From Sphingobium fuliginis (lineage in GTDB: Bacteria > Pseudomonadota > Alphaproteobacteria > Sphingomonadales > Sphingomonadaceae): a DNA stretch of 64,000 bases. The stretch's first letter is position 1. Each line of letters starts with the position of its first letter. Under the pieces are notes generated by a model that had not been told where the DNA came from, made no database searches, and saw only the letters and a list, made by a program, of their open reading frames with translations. The position numbers and the translations under genes are program-made. Shown here one piece after another: positions 9,033-17,935 of this stretch. The stretch spans positions 778,237-842,236 of the forward strand of contig NZ_SEON01000002.1 of assembly GCF_004152845.1 (NCBI RefSeq), in the 5' to 3' direction.

Positions 9033-9680
9033 ATGCGCGGATATGATGCTTCCCGCCACATGCTGGCCATCGGACTGGCGGCGCAGGCGGGGTTCATCGA
9101 TGCGCTGGGGTTCCTGAAGCTGGGCGGGTTGTTCGTTTCCTTCATGAGCGGCAATTCCACCCGGCTGGGCGTGGGGCTGGCCAAGGGCGCGGCGGTCGCC
9201 GGGATGGCGGCGGGACTGGTCGGGGCCTTTGTCGGTGGCGTGCTGGCCGGTGCGCTGGTCGCGCGCCGGGCGGGCCGCTGGCGCAAGCAGGCGGTGCTGG
9301 GCCTTGCGACCGCGCTGCTGTTCTGCGCCGCGTTGCTGGCCCTGCCGGACCGGCCGGGCTCCGGGCTGACGCTGCTGATGGCGGCGGCGATGGGCGCGGT
9401 GAACAACGTCTTCCAGCGCGACGGCGAAGTCAGCATCGGCGTCACCTATATGACCGGCGCGCTGGTGAAGCTGGGCCAGCAACTGGCGGTGGCGCTGACC
9501 GGCGGGCCGCGATGGAACTGGCTGCCCTATCTGCTGCTGTGGCTGGGGCTGGTGGCGGGCGCGGTGGCGGGGGGTGGCCTCTTCGCGCTGATGGGCCTGC
9601 ATGCGCTGTGGGTCGCCCTGGCCTTTTCCGGGCTGTTGCTGCTGTGGAGCGGCCGCCTGGGACCGTTGGACTTGGCATGA
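9033..9680 (+). CDS. DUF1275 (YoaK-type) membrane protein
   Basis: A 215-residue polytopic membrane protein with about six hydrophobic segments. Family hallmarks are GFIDALGFLKLGGLFVSFMS followed by GNSTRLG, and NNVFQRDGEVSIGVTYMTGA near the centre. DUF1275 proteins are widespread inner-membrane proteins without an agreed function; a transport role is often assumed. GGGGGCC precedes the ATG. It lies 18 bases after the flotillin gene and may be co-transcribed. Confidence 0.85.
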   Translation: MRGYDASRHMLAIGLAAQAGFIDALGFLKLGGLFVSFMSGNSTRLGVGLAKGAAVAGMAAGLVGAFVGGVLAGALVARRAGRWRKQAVLGLATALLFCAALLALPDRPGSGLTLLMAAAMGAVNNVFQRDGEVSIGVTYMTGALVKLGQQLAVALTGGPRWNWLPYLLLWLGLVAGAVAGGGLFALMGLHALWVALAFSGLLLLWSGRLGPLDLA

Positions 9681-9696
9681 CTGGGCGCAGCGCCTA

Positions 9697-9733
9697 GAGC
9701 CCTTTGCAAGCAGAAGGAATCATCTGCCGGCTC
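9697..9733. repeat. small palindromic intergenic element
   Basis: GAGCC (9697-9701) and GGCTC (9729-9733) enclose an inner GCAGA/TCTGC hairpin with GGAATCA between. The build resembles the short alphaproteobacterial intergenic palindromes that carry a GAATC core. Only one copy is visible here, so the family assignment is tentative. Confidence 0.35.
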
Positions 9734-9825
9734 GAAAAACGCGGTAGAACATCAGGCTGTGGCATTCGATCCGATGCAGTCGGCTCGGAACAAGCTCTGT
9801 CCGGATCGACACCCAGGAGTCCATC

Positions 9826-11079
9826 ATGTCACCGCGCCCATCCCATCGCCGCAAGGCCGCGATCGCCTTCATATTGGTGACGGCGCTGCTCGACGTGATG
9901 TCGATGGGGATCGTCATCCCGGTGCTGCCGCAACTGGTCGAGACGCTGTCGGGTTCCGGAAGGGCGGCGGGGATGTGGAACGGGTTGTTCGTCGCGCTGT
10001 GGGCCGGGATGCAGTTCCTCTGTTCGCCGGTCATCGGATCGCTGTCCGACCGGTTCGGGCGGCGGCCGGTGATCCTGGTCTCGGTCGCAGGACTCGCGCT
10101 CGATTTCCTGCTGATGGCGATCGCGCCCAATCTGTGGTGGCTGGCGGTGGGGCGGATGCTGGGGGGCGTGACGTCGTCCAGCTTCACCTCCACCTTCGCC
10201 TATATGGCCGACATCACCCCGCCCGAAGAGCGGGCGCGGGGTTATGGGCTGATCGGGGCGGCGTTCAGCGGCGGCTTCGTCGCCGGGCCGCTGCTGGGCG
10301 GGGTGCTGGGGGAGATTTCGCTGCGCGCGCCCTTCTGGGCGGCGGCGGGCCTGTCGGGGCTGGCCTTTTTCTACGGGCTGTTCGTGCTGCCGGAATCGCT
10401 GGCCGCCGACAAGCGGATGGATTTTTCGTGGAAGCGGGCCAATCCGTTCGGGGCACTGCGGCTGCTGCGGTCGCATCCCGAGCTGTCGAGCCTGGCGGTG
10501 GTCAATTTCCTGCTTTATTTCGCGCATCACCTCTTCTCCGCCGTGTTCGTGCTTTATGCGGGGGACCGCTATGGCTGGGGGGCGTGGCAGGTGGGGACGC
10601 TGCTGGCGCTGGTGGGCCTGATGGACATGGGCGTGCAGGGAATATTGGTCGGGCCGGTGGTGAAGCGGCTGGGCGACCGCACGACCATGGTGATCGGGCT
10701 TGGCTTCGGCGCGGTCGGGATTTTCGCGATGGGGCTGGCGCCGACCGGCTGGCTGTTCGTTGCGGCGATGTTCCCCAATGCGCTCTGGGGCCTTGCCATG
10801 CCGACCATCCAGTCGCTGATGACGCAGCGCGTGTCGGAATCCGAACAGGGCCAGTTGCAGGGCGCGAACAACAGCGTCGGCTCCATCGCGGGCATCGTGT
10901 CGCCGCTGTTCTTCGGCACGGTCTATTCCCTGTCGGTGGGCGCGAAGCCGCTGCTGCCCTTCATCGGCAGCGCCTTCCTGATCGCCGCGGCGGTGCTGGC
11001 GGGCGGGGCCGTGCTGGGATGGGCGGCGGGGCGGCGCGAGGACGCGGCTTCGCTGGACAAGGGGGCGCAAGCGCACTAA
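9826..11079 (+). CDS. MFS transporter, TetA-like drug:H+ antiporter group
   Basis: A 417-residue major facilitator with 12 predicted transmembrane helices. The loop 2-3 motif A reads GSLSDRFGRRPV, and the ATAYVADITPPEERARxxG-type signature of the Tet(A)/TCR group is present as AYMADITPPEERARGYG. Motif C-like glycines follow in GAAFSGGFVAGPLLGG. AGGAG 8 bases upstream supports the ATG. It stands between DUF1275 and guaA with no TetR-type regulator beside it, so the substrate is open; close relatives are annotated as tetracycline-type MFS proteins in many non-resistant bacteria, so resistance should not be assumed. Confidence 0.88.
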   Translation: MSPRPSHRRKAAIAFILVTALLDVMSMGIVIPVLPQLVETLSGSGRAAGMWNGLFVALWAGMQFLCSPVIGSLSDRFGRRPVILVSVAGLALDFLLMAIAPNLWWLAVGRMLGGVTSSSFTSTFAYMADITPPEERARGYGLIGAAFSGGFVAGPLLGGVLGEISLRAPFWAAAGLSGLAFFYGLFVLPESLAADKRMDFSWKRANPFGALRLLRSHPELSSLAVVNFLLYFAHHLFSAVFVLYAGDRYGWGAWQVGTLLALVGLMDMGVQGILVGPVVKRLGDRTTMVIGLGFGAVGIFAMGLAPTGWLFVAAMFPNALWGLAMPTIQSLMTQRVSESEQGQLQGANNSVGSIAGIVSPLFFGTVYSLSVGAKPLLPFIGSAFLIAAAVLAGGAVLGWAAGRREDAASLDKGAQAH

Positions 11080-11121
11080 CCGGGCGCGAATCCCTTCCTC
11101 TGGACATATAAAGGCGATTCG

Positions 11122-12681
11122 ATGACGCTGCCCCTTCAGGATTCCATCCTTATCGTGGATTTCGGCAGCCAGGTGACGCAGCTCATCGCCCGGCGGGTGC
11201 GCGAGGCGGGCGTTTATTCCGAGATCGCGCCGTTCAACAGCGCCGCCGAAGCCTTCGAACGGCTGAAGCCCAAGGGCATCATCCTTTCCGGTGGCCCCTC
11301 CTCCGTCATGTGGGAGGACAGCCCCCGCGCGCCCCAGCATTTCTTCGAGGCGGGCATTCCGATCCTGGGCATATGCTACGGCCAGCAGACGATGATGCAG
11401 CAGCTTGGCGGCCATGTCGAAGGCGGCGAGAGCGGCGAGTTCGGCCGCGCCTTCATCGAGGTGAAGAAAGGCTGCGCGCTGTTCGACGGCCTCTGGACGG
11501 AGGGTGAGCGCCATCAGGTGTGGATGAGCCATGGCGACAAGGTGACGCGGCTCGCCCCCGGTTTCGAGGTGGTGGCGGTCAGCGAGGGCGCGCCCTATGC
11601 GATCACGGCGAATGAGGAGAAGCGTTTCTACGCGACGCAATTCCACCCTGAGGTCGTGCATACGCCGGATGGCGCGAAGCTGCTCGCCAATTTTGTGCGC
11701 CATGTCTGCGGCCTCAAGGGCGACTGGACCATGGCGGAATTCCGCGCGACCAAGATCGCGGACATCCGGGCGCAGGTGGGCGAAGGCCGGGTGATCTGCG
11801 GTCTGTCCGGCGGCGTCGACAGCGCCGTCGCGGCGGTGCTGATCCATGAGGCGATCGGCGATCAGTTGACCTGCGTGTTCGTCGACCATGGCCTGATGCG
11901 GCTGGGCGAGGCGGAGCAGGTGGTGAGCCTGTTCCGCGAGCATTATGGCATCAAGCTGGTCCATGTGAATGCCGAGGAACGCTTCCTGGGCGGGCTGGCG
12001 GGCCTGACCGACCCCGAGAAGAAGCGGAAATTCATCGGCGGCGAGTTCATCGCCGTGTTCGAGGAGGAAGCGAAGAAGATCGGCGGGGCGGACTTCCTGG
12101 CGCAGGGGACGCTTTATCCCGACGTGATCGAGTCCGTGTCCTTCACCGGCGGGCCTTCGGTGACGATCAAGTCGCACCATAATGTCGGCGGCCTGCCCGA
12201 GCGCATGAACATGAAGCTGGTCGAGCCCTTGCGCGAACTGTTCAAGGATGAGGTGCGCGTGCTGGGCCGCGAACTGGGGCTGCCGGAGATTTTCGTCGGG
12301 CGGCATCCTTTCCCCGGACCCGGCCTCGCCATCCGCATTCCGGGCGAAGTGTCGAAGGAGCGCTGCGACATCCTGCGCAAGGCCGACGCCATCTATCTGG
12401 AGGAAATCCGGAGCGCCGGGCTGTACGATGCGATCTGGCAGGCCTTCGCCGTGCTGCTGCCGGTCCGCACGGTAGGCGTGATGGGCGATCACCGCACCTA
12501 TGACAGCGTGTGCGCCCTGCGGGCGGTGACGTCGACCGACGGCATGACGGCGGACATCTATCCCTTCGACGCCGCCTTCCTGAGCCGGGTGGCGACGCGG
12601 ATCATCAATGAGGTGAAAGGGATCAACCGGGTGGTTTACGACTACACCTCGAAGCCGCCGGGGACGATCGAGTGGGAGTAA
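11122..12681 (+). CDS. guaA: GMP synthase (glutamine-hydrolysing)
   Basis: Converts XMP to GMP using glutamine and ATP, the last step of guanine nucleotide synthesis. The 519-residue product has the class I glutamine amidotransferase domain (nucleophile Cys in GICYGQQTM, His/Glu in QFHPEVVHT), the ATP pyrophosphatase loop SGGVDSAVA, and the C-terminal dimerisation domain ending [15 protein letters not shown], which is the invariant GuaA terminus. AAGG upstream supports the ATG. Normal length. A hairpin terminator follows one base after the stop. Confidence 0.98.
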   Translation: MTLPLQDSILIVDFGSQVTQLIARRVREAGVYSEIAPFNSAAEAFERLKPKGIILSGGPSSVMWEDSPRAPQHFFEAGIPILGICYGQQTMMQQLGGHVEGGESGEFGRAFIEVKKGCALFDGLWTEGERHQVWMSHGDKVTRLAPGFEVVAVSEGAPYAITANEEKRFYATQFHPEVVHTPDGAKLLANFVRHVCGLKGDWTMAEFRATKIADIRAQVGEGRVICGLSGGVDSAVAAVLIHEAIGDQLTCVFVDHGLMRLGEAEQVVSLFREHYGIKLVHVNAEERFLGGLAGLTDPEKKRKFIGGEFIAVFEEEAKKIGGADFLAQGTLYPDVIESVSFTGGPSVTIKSHHNVGGLPERMNMKLVEPLRELFKDEVRVLGRELGLPEIFVGRHPFPGPGLAIRIPGEVSKERCDILRKADAIYLEEIRSAGLYDAIWQAFAVLLPVRTVGVMGDHRTYDSVCALRAVTSTDGMTADIYPFDAAFLSRVATRIINEVKGINRVVYDYTSKPPGTIEWE

Positions 12682-12721
12682 AGCCGGAAAAGCGAATGTC
12701 CGGGGGACATTCGCCGGCTTT
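12682..12721 (+). terminator. guaA terminator-like hairpin
   Basis: GCGAATGTCC (12692-12701) pairs with GGACATTCGC (12705-12714) around GGG; an outer AGCCG/CGGCT pairing extends it, with a short T run at 12719-12721. The apex GTCC-GGG-GGAC is the same as in the hairpin after rpsM. The remaining 185 bases to the next gene contain no feature I can name. Confidence 0.6.
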
Positions 12722-12905
12722 ACTTGGCGCCGTGCGGCGCCGGAGCGGTTGCAGAGCGCCGGGGAAATAGATGCAACTGCGCCTGCGAAGGTCTGATCCA
12801 GTCCAAGCGTCGCCGTTTTAGCGCACCGTCAGCACTGGGCTCCCGCCTTGGCAGGAGCGCGTTGCCCTATAAGCGAAGCCGCGCCCTGCCGGTCGCCTTC
12901 TTCCT

Positions 12906-13166
12906 TCAAATCTCATATTCCGGGCGCCATTTCGGGTTGAGATAAGCGGGTTCGGGAAGGTCCGGCTGGCGTTGGCGCATTTCATCGTACAGCCGCTTCA
13001 CCGTTGCGCTGCCGGTGCGGGTGAAGAAAGCCGGGACCAGCCCATGGATCATGCAGGCAAGCCCCGCCCGCACCATCAGGAAGCCGAAGCGCGTCGCCAC
13101 CTCCAAATGCTCGCCATAGCTTTCATTGACCTCTCTGGGATGCTTCAGGAACAGGCGGTCGATCAT
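12906..13166 (-). CDS. small DUF6356-like protein
   Basis: An 86-residue protein beginning MIDRLFLKHPREVNESYGEH, followed by a hydrophobic middle (FLMVRAGLACMIHGLVPAFF) and TGSATVKRLYDEMRQRQPD. This arrangement, a short amphipathic N terminus, an HPxxVxESYxEH motif and one or two membrane-inserted helices, matches small alphaproteobacterial proteins grouped as DUF6356; function unknown. The start at 13166 is preferred because the family motif begins there; an ATG at 13199 would add 11 residues. It is divergent from the aminotransferase gene. Confidence 0.75.
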   Translation of the reverse strand: MIDRLFLKHPREVNESYGEHLEVATRFGFLMVRAGLACMIHGLVPAFFTRTGSATVKRLYDEMRQRQPDLPEPAYLNPKWRPEYEI

Positions 13167-13269
13167 GTCTGCTCGCTCATGGCCATGGGAAAGCGGCATC
13201 CTAATGCATAAGCGGGCCGAAGCAGAGGGCCGATTGCACGGAACTTGACCCCCCACCCCGAAAACCGGC

Positions 13270-14457
13270 ATGTCCACCGGCATGAGCGAACGCGATCCTC
13301 TCGGCCATCCCGTCTATCGGAACATGCCCACCACCATCTTCGAGAAAATGTCCGCCCGCGCGCGGGAGACCGGTGCGATCAACCTGGGACAGGGCTTTCC
13401 CGACGCCCAGGGACCGGAGGAGATACTCCGCGCCGCCACCGACGCGCTGCTGACCCGGTCCAACCAATATCCGCCCATGGCGGGCCTTGCCGAACTGCGC
13501 GAGGCGGTGGCGGCGCATTATGCGCGGCATCAGGGGCTGGACCTGTCGCCGCAGGAGGTGATCGTCACCTCCGGCGCGACGGAGGCGATCGCGGCCAGCC
13601 TGCTGGCGCTGGTCCGGCCCGGCGACGAGGTGCTGGTGCTGGCGCCGCTCTACGACGCCTATCTGCCGCTGATCGAGCGGGCGGGCGGGGTGGCGCGGGT
13701 GCTGCGGCTCACCCCGCCCGAATGGCGGATCGGGCGGCAGGCGCTGGCGGCGGCGGTCACGCCAAAAACCCGGTTCCTGCTGATGAACAATCCGGTGAAC
13801 CCGACGGGCATCGCCCTGCGCGAAGAGGAACTGGCGCTGCTGGCGGAATTTTGCGTGGAAAACGACCTGATCGCCATTTGCGACGAGGTGTGGGAGCATA
13901 TCGCCTATGACGGCATCGCCCACAGGCCGCTGATCGGCTTTCCCGGCATGCGGAATCGGACGGTGAAGATCGGGTCGGCGGGCAAGATCTTCTCCGTCAC
14001 CGGATGGAAGGTCGGATGGATGTGCGCCGCCCCGCCGCTGGCGACGCTGCTTGCCCGCGCGCACCAGTTCATCACCTTCACCACCCCGCCCCATCTGCAA
14101 TGGGCGGTGGCCGAGGGGCTGGCCAAGCCGGAACGCTGGTTCGACGCGATGCGCGCCGCCTATCAGGCTTCGCGCGATCGCCTGGTCGCGGGGCTGCGCG
14201 GGGCAGGCTATGTCGTCAATTCCAGCGCGGCGACATGGTTCGTGACCGTCGACCTGCCCGCTTCCGGCATCGACATGGACGACGTCGCCTTTTGCGAGCG
14301 GATCATCGATGAAGCGGGCGTGGCGGCGATCCCGATTTCCGCCTTCTATCCCGCAGAACCGGTGACGCATCTCGTCCGCCTGTGCTTTTCCAAGGCGGAC
14401 GAAATATTGGACGAGGCGGTGGCGCGGCTGGCGGCTTTCCGAACGTCCCTGACCTGA
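13270..14457 (+). CDS. PLP-dependent class I/II aminotransferase
   Basis: A 395-residue fold-type I aminotransferase. Visible landmarks are NLGQGFPDAQGP near the N terminus, TSGATEAIAASLLALV, NNPVNPTG, CDEVWEHIAYDG (PLP Asp and the YbdL/KAT-type segment), and the Schiff-base Lys in SAGKIFSVTGWKVGWM. This pattern fits the methionine/kynurenine aminotransferase group (YbdL/KAT type), acting on methionine, glutamine or aromatic amino acids; the exact substrate cannot be read from the sequence. A second in-frame ATG at 13282 is possible and neither start has a strong Shine-Dalgarno. Confidence 0.88.
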   Translation: MSTGMSERDPLGHPVYRNMPTTIFEKMSARARETGAINLGQGFPDAQGPEEILRAATDALLTRSNQYPPMAGLAELREAVAAHYARHQGLDLSPQEVIVTSGATEAIAASLLALVRPGDEVLVLAPLYDAYLPLIERAGGVARVLRLTPPEWRIGRQALAAAVTPKTRFLLMNNPVNPTGIALREEELALLAEFCVENDLIAICDEVWEHIAYDGIAHRPLIGFPGMRNRTVKIGSAGKIFSVTGWKVGWMCAAPPLATLLARAHQFITFTTPPHLQWAVAEGLAKPERWFDAMRAAYQASRDRLVAGLRGAGYVVNSSAATWFVTVDLPASGIDMDDVAFCERIIDEAGVAAIPISAFYPAEPVTHLVRLCFSKADEILDEAVARLAAFRTSLT

Positions 14458-14513
14458 AACGCCTGGCCGGCGGATGCCGCATGCCGCTTGCGGCGGTGAC
14501 GTCATGCGGCTAG

Positions 14514-14528
14514 GTTCACCTTTCGTTC
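14514..14528 (+). promoter_or_regulatory. LexA (SOS) box upstream of rmuC
   Basis: GTTC at 14514-14517 and GTTC at 14525-14528 are separated by exactly 7 bases, matching the alphaproteobacterial LexA site GTTC-N7-GTTC. It lies 15 bases before the rmuC start codon, where bound LexA would block transcription or initiation. The motif is short and chance matches occur, but the placement in front of a DNA recombination gene makes it credible. Confidence 0.6.
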
Positions 14529-14543
14529 TGCAAAGGGGCATAT

Positions 14544-15977
14544 ATGGACAGCCTGGCCGCCATTCTCATCATTGTCGCTCTGGTCGCGGGGCTGGCGATC
14601 GGCTGGCTGGCGCGGGGCCGGTCCGTGGCGCCGCTGCTGACGGAAAAGGCCGATCTGGCGGGCAAGCTGGACATGGCGGCGGCCCAGCGCAACGCCGCGA
14701 TCCAGGAGCTGGTGGTGGCGCAGGAGCGCGCGGCGCAGGCGGCGGATCTGGCGCAGAAGCTGGAGGCGGAGCGCGCGGCGCGCGAAGCGGCGGCGCGGGA
14801 ACTGGCGGCCTTGCGATCCGACACGCAGGCGCGGGCGGAAGCCTTCGAAGCGCAGATCGCGGCGCTCAAGGATGCGAAGGAGCAGCTTTCGGCCCAGTTC
14901 AGCGAAATTGGCGGCAAGCTGCTGCACCAGGCGCAGAGCCATTTCCTGGAACGCGCCGACCAGCGCATGATGCAGGCCCATGAGAAGAGTGAGGCGCAGC
15001 TGAGGCAATTGCTTCATCCGGTCAACGAGACGATCCAGCGTTACGACCAGAAGATCACCCAGATCGAGCAGCAGCGGACGGAAGCCTATGGCATACTGCG
15101 CGGCGAGATCGAATCGATGAAGTCGGGGCAGGAGGCGGTGCGGGCCGAAGCGCAGCGGCTGGTCGATTCGCTGCGCCATGCGCCCAAGGCGCGGGGCCGC
15201 TGGGGCGAGCAGCAATTGCGCAATGTCCTGGAGACATGCGGCCTTTCCGAGCATGTGGATTTCCGGACCGAGGTGAGCGTGGAGGGCGAGGACGGCCGGC
15301 TGCGCCCCGACGCGATCCTGCGCGTGCCGGGCGGGCGGGCGCTGGTGATTGACGCCAAGGTGTCGTTGAATGCCTATCAGGACGCCTATGGCGCGGAGGG
15401 CGAGGAGGAGAGGAAGCGGCTCCTGTCCGCCCATGCGGCTGCGATGCGCGCGCATGTCGAGACGCTGGGGCGGAAAAGCTATGCCGACCAGTTCGACGAA
15501 GCGCCCGATTATGTGATCATGTTCGTGCCCGGGGAACATTTCCTCTCCGCCGCGCTGGAGCATGATCCGCAGCTTTGGGACCATGCCTTCGGGAAGCGGG
15601 TGCTGCTGGCCACGCCGACCAACCTCATCGCCATTGCCCGGACCGTCGCGGCGGTGTGGCGGCAGGAGAAGATGGCGGATGAAGCCAAGCGGATCGGCAT
15701 GCTGGGCAAGGAGCTTTACGAGCGGCTGGCCGGAGCGGCGGCGTCGCTCAAGAAGCTGGGCAACCGGCTGAACGGGGCCGTTGCGGATTATAACAGCTTC
15801 GTCGGCAGCTTCGAGGGTCGCGTGCTGGTGACGGGCCGCAAGCTGCGCGACCTGAATATCGAGACGGGGGGCAAGGAACTGGAAGAACTGGAGCCCGTGG
15901 AGGCGCTGGTTCGCGAACCGTCCTCGGCTGAGGCCGTGCGGGCTTTGCCGGAGGCGCTGCCGGATGCGGCGGAGTAG
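14544..15977 (+). CDS. rmuC: DNA recombination protein RmuC
   Basis: RmuC limits recombination between short inverted repeats and is predicted to be nuclease-like. The 477-residue product has an N-terminal transmembrane helix (about residues 4-22), a coiled coil to about residue 190, and the RmuC core with RGRWGEQQLRNVLE, VIDAKVSLNAY and the FVPGEHFLSAAL segment; the ALATPTNLI-type motif appears as LLATPTNLIAI. AAGGGG 5 bases before the ATG supports the start. A LexA-type box precedes it, suggesting damage induction. Confidence 0.93.
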   Translation: MDSLAAILIIVALVAGLAIGWLARGRSVAPLLTEKADLAGKLDMAAAQRNAAIQELVVAQERAAQAADLAQKLEAERAAREAAARELAALRSDTQARAEAFEAQIAALKDAKEQLSAQFSEIGGKLLHQAQSHFLERADQRMMQAHEKSEAQLRQLLHPVNETIQRYDQKITQIEQQRTEAYGILRGEIESMKSGQEAVRAEAQRLVDSLRHAPKARGRWGEQQLRNVLETCGLSEHVDFRTEVSVEGEDGRLRPDAILRVPGGRALVIDAKVSLNAYQDAYGAEGEEERKRLLSAHAAAMRAHVETLGRKSYADQFDEAPDYVIMFVPGEHFLSAALEHDPQLWDHAFGKRVLLATPTNLIAIARTVAAVWRQEKMADEAKRIGMLGKELYERLAGAAASLKKLGNRLNGAVADYNSFVGSFEGRVLVTGRKLRDLNIETGGKELEELEPVEALVREPSSAEAVRALPEALPDAAE

Positions 15978-16170
15978 ATTTCCTGTGCATGAGGTTAGGA
16001 GGCTAATTATTTTAGGGTGAAGCGGGATTCGGGAACTGGGCTGCTGCCGTCTCAGGAGCGTGGACCGGAGGAGGCCTGTTTGTCGCTCGATCTATCTATT
16101 AGCTGGCTAAGCATCATGCCCACTCGGCAGGAAATTTGCTCCCGGCCCCGCCAACTGGCATGGGCGAATC

Positions 16171-16800
16171 ATGAAACGCATCGGCCTTCTCGGCGGCTCC
16201 TTCAATCCGGCGCATGACGGGCATCGGGACATTTCCCGGTTCGCGATCCACGCCTTGCGGCTGGATGAAGTCTGGTGGCTGGTTTCGCCGGGCAATCCCC
16301 TGAAGCCCCGGGCCGGCATGGCGCCCCTCCCCGCCCGTCTCGCCCGGGCCCGAAAAGTCGCGCGGCGCAACCTCATCCGGCCCACGGCCATAGAAACGCA
16401 GCTGCGCACCCGCTACACCATCGACACGGTGAAGGCCTTGCGAAGGCGCTATCCGCGCCACCGGTTCCTTTGGCTGATGGGGGCCGACAATCTCGCGCAA
16501 TTCGGCCAGTGGAGGGACTGGCGCGGCATAGCCCGGATTATGCCCATTGCCGTGATCGCCCGGCCCGGCTATGATGAGGCCGCCCGTGGCTCACCGGCCA
16601 TGAGCTGGCTGCGGCGCTTCGTCCGGCCCGCACGCCAGAGTGCAGCATGGACGGATTGGAGACCGCCGGCGCTTGTGCTTCTGCGCTTTCGCCCTGATCC
16701 AAGATCGGCGACCCTGCTGCGGCAGGCAGACCCCCTCTGGCATCGCGAATATGAACACAAACGCGTGCGCGACCCGCTCACGCGCCGGTTGATTGTCTAG
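16171..16800 (+). CDS. nadD: nicotinate-nucleotide adenylyltransferase
   Basis: Transfers AMP from ATP to nicotinate mononucleotide to make deamido-NAD, the penultimate NAD step. The 209-residue product has the nucleotidyltransferase signature GGSFNPAHDGHRDIS at the N terminus, TRYTIDTVKALRRRYP, and the GADNLAQFGQWRDW motif typical of NadD. The C-terminal ISSTxIR motif is not obvious: the end reads YEHKRVRDPLTRRLIV, as is common in sphingomonad NadD proteins (inference). It is followed 12 bases later by rsfS, the widespread nadD-rsfS-rlmH arrangement. Confidence 0.94.
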   Translation: MKRIGLLGGSFNPAHDGHRDISRFAIHALRLDEVWWLVSPGNPLKPRAGMAPLPARLARARKVARRNLIRPTAIETQLRTRYTIDTVKALRRRYPRHRFLWLMGADNLAQFGQWRDWRGIARIMPIAVIARPGYDEAARGSPAMSWLRRFVRPARQSAAWTDWRPPALVLLRFRPDPRSATLLRQADPLWHREYEHKRVRDPLTRRLIV

Positions 16801-16812
16801 AATGGAGCATCT

Positions 16813-17202
16813 TTGACCAGACCGCATCCCGCCAACGACACGGCTCATAATGCCGACAGCGTTGCCGCCCTGCATGACCTTGTCTTGAAGTCGCTTGACG
16901 ACGACCAGGCGCAGGAAACCATCTCCATCCCCCTTGAAGGCAAGAGCAGCATCGCCGATCACATGGTGATCGCCAGCGGGCGTTCGTCCCGTCAGGTGGC
17001 GTCGATGGCGCAGAAGCTGGCTGAGCGGATCAAGCAGGCGACCGGGCGCTCCGCCCGCATAGAGGGCCTGCCCGTGGCCGATTGGGTGTTGATCGATGCC
17101 GGCGACGTGATCGTTCATCTGTTCCGGCCGGAGGTGCGCAGCTTCTACAATCTGGAGCGGATGTGGGGCTTTGTCGACGCGCCGGTGGCGGGAACCGCCT
17201 GA
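16813..17202 (+). CDS. rsfS: ribosomal silencing factor RsfS
   Basis: RsfS binds L14 and blocks subunit joining when nutrients are scarce. The 129-residue product carries IADHMVIASGRSSRQVASMA and VHLFRPEVRSFYNLERMWG, both diagnostic. The start appears to be TTG at 16813 with GGAG 5 bases upstream; the only nearby ATG (16802) is out of frame and quickly stopped. It lies between nadD and rlmH as in most bacteria, though here an intergenic repeat of 116 bases separates it from rlmH. Confidence 0.95.
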   Translation: MTRPHPANDTAHNADSVAALHDLVLKSLDDDQAQETISIPLEGKSSIADHMVIASGRSSRQVASMAQKLAERIKQATGRSARIEGLPVADWVLIDAGDVIVHLFRPEVRSFYNLERMWGFVDAPVAGTA

Positions 17203-17233
17203 CCCGCCGCTTCGACAAGCGCGTCCCGCCTTG

Positions 17234-17349
17234 TTAGAGCGCGCTGCGTTCCATCGGGCGCAGGTCGCGCGCCCTAATTTTCGTCGTCGCAACATTAAGC
17301 GGAAACCGGTTCCCACTTTTCTGCACGATTTTTCTGCACGATGCTCTAA
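17234..17349. repeat. composite alphaproteobacterial intergenic repeat (box A + box B)
   Basis: The element is bounded by TTAGAGC (17234-17240) and GCTCTAA (17343-17349). Its left half matches the box at 19221-19261 and the reverse complement of the right half of 49431-49534. Its right half carries the ACCGGTTCCCACTTTT core also found in 49431-49534. A short internal duplication (TTCTGCACGAT twice, 17319-17343) is specific to this copy. Such mosaics are widespread in alphaproteobacterial intergenic DNA. Confidence 0.8.
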
Positions 17350-17360
17350 GGGGGCAGACC

Positions 17361-17783
17361 ATGCTCCTCCACATCATCGCGCGCGGAAAGATCGGGCGCT
17401 CGCCCGAGGCGGAACTGGTCGACCGTTATGCGAAGCGGCTGACCATGCCGTTCAGGATCACCGAACTGCCCGATCGGGGCGGCAAGCTGCCGCCGGCCCC
17501 GCCGGGCACCGTCACCGTCATGCTGGACGAAAAGGGCCGGCAGCTCAGTTCCATCGATTTCGCCCGCCGCATCGAGGGGTGGCGAGATTCCGGCAAGCGC
17601 GAATGCCGCTTCCTGATCGGCGCGGCGGACGGCTTCGACGATGCGGATCGGGACAATGCGGACCTGCTGATCGCCTTTGGCGCGATGACATGGCCCCATA
17701 TGATGGCCCGCGCCATGCTGGCCGAGCAATTGTGGCGGGCCTGCTCGATCCTGGCCGGGCATCCCTATCATCGCGAAGGGTAG
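17361..17783 (+). CDS. rlmH: 23S rRNA pseudouridine-1915 N3-methyltransferase
   Basis: A SPOUT-fold enzyme that methylates pseudouridine 1915 of 23S rRNA using SAM. The 140-residue product has the knot region FLIGAADGFDD and the invariant C terminus RACSILAGHPYHREG. The usual IGGAxG loop reads IGAADG here. AGGGGG 8 bases upstream supports the ATG. It completes the nadD-rsfS-rlmH cluster. Confidence 0.95.
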   Translation: MLLHIIARGKIGRSPEAELVDRYAKRLTMPFRITELPDRGGKLPPAPPGTVTVMLDEKGRQLSSIDFARRIEGWRDSGKRECRFLIGAADGFDDADRDNADLLIAFGAMTWPHMMARAMLAEQLWRACSILAGHPYHREG

Positions 17784-17825
17784 GGTCTGAAGTTTCTCCT
17801 GCTCTGAACAGGGAGTGCAAGAGCC

Positions 17826-17848
17826 GGGTTCCTGCCTGCGCAGGAACC
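17826..17848. repeat. short palindromic repeat (GTTCCTGC / GCAGGAAC)
   Basis: GTTCCTGC and GCAGGAAC face each other around CTGC in the gap between rlmH and the EnvC-like gene. Related TGCTCCT/AGGAGCA hairpins occur at 51218-51235 and 57628-57647, so this looks like a dispersed small palindrome family. Confidence 0.5.
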
Positions 17849-17935
17849 TGCGGGATGGAGGTTCTTTCATTCCGCCGGAACACAGCCTAGTCAGGGACGG
17901 TCGGCGCCGAACCGCGGACCGGCAGGGGGTTTTGG

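Noticed and set aside
9826..11079. Annotation as a tetracycline resistance gene
   Set aside because: The TetA-like motifs mark a broad MFS group; no tetR neighbour, mobile context or other resistance gene is present.
9829..12492. Minus-strand frame of 887 codons across the MFS and guaA genes
   Set aside because: It spans two unrelated, well-supported plus-strand genes and has a low-complexity His/Arg/Gln-rich translation typical of antisense frames at high GC.
12724..12945. Small plus-strand frame after guaA
   Set aside because: No ribosome binding site, overlaps the end of a supported minus-strand gene, and the translation looks random.
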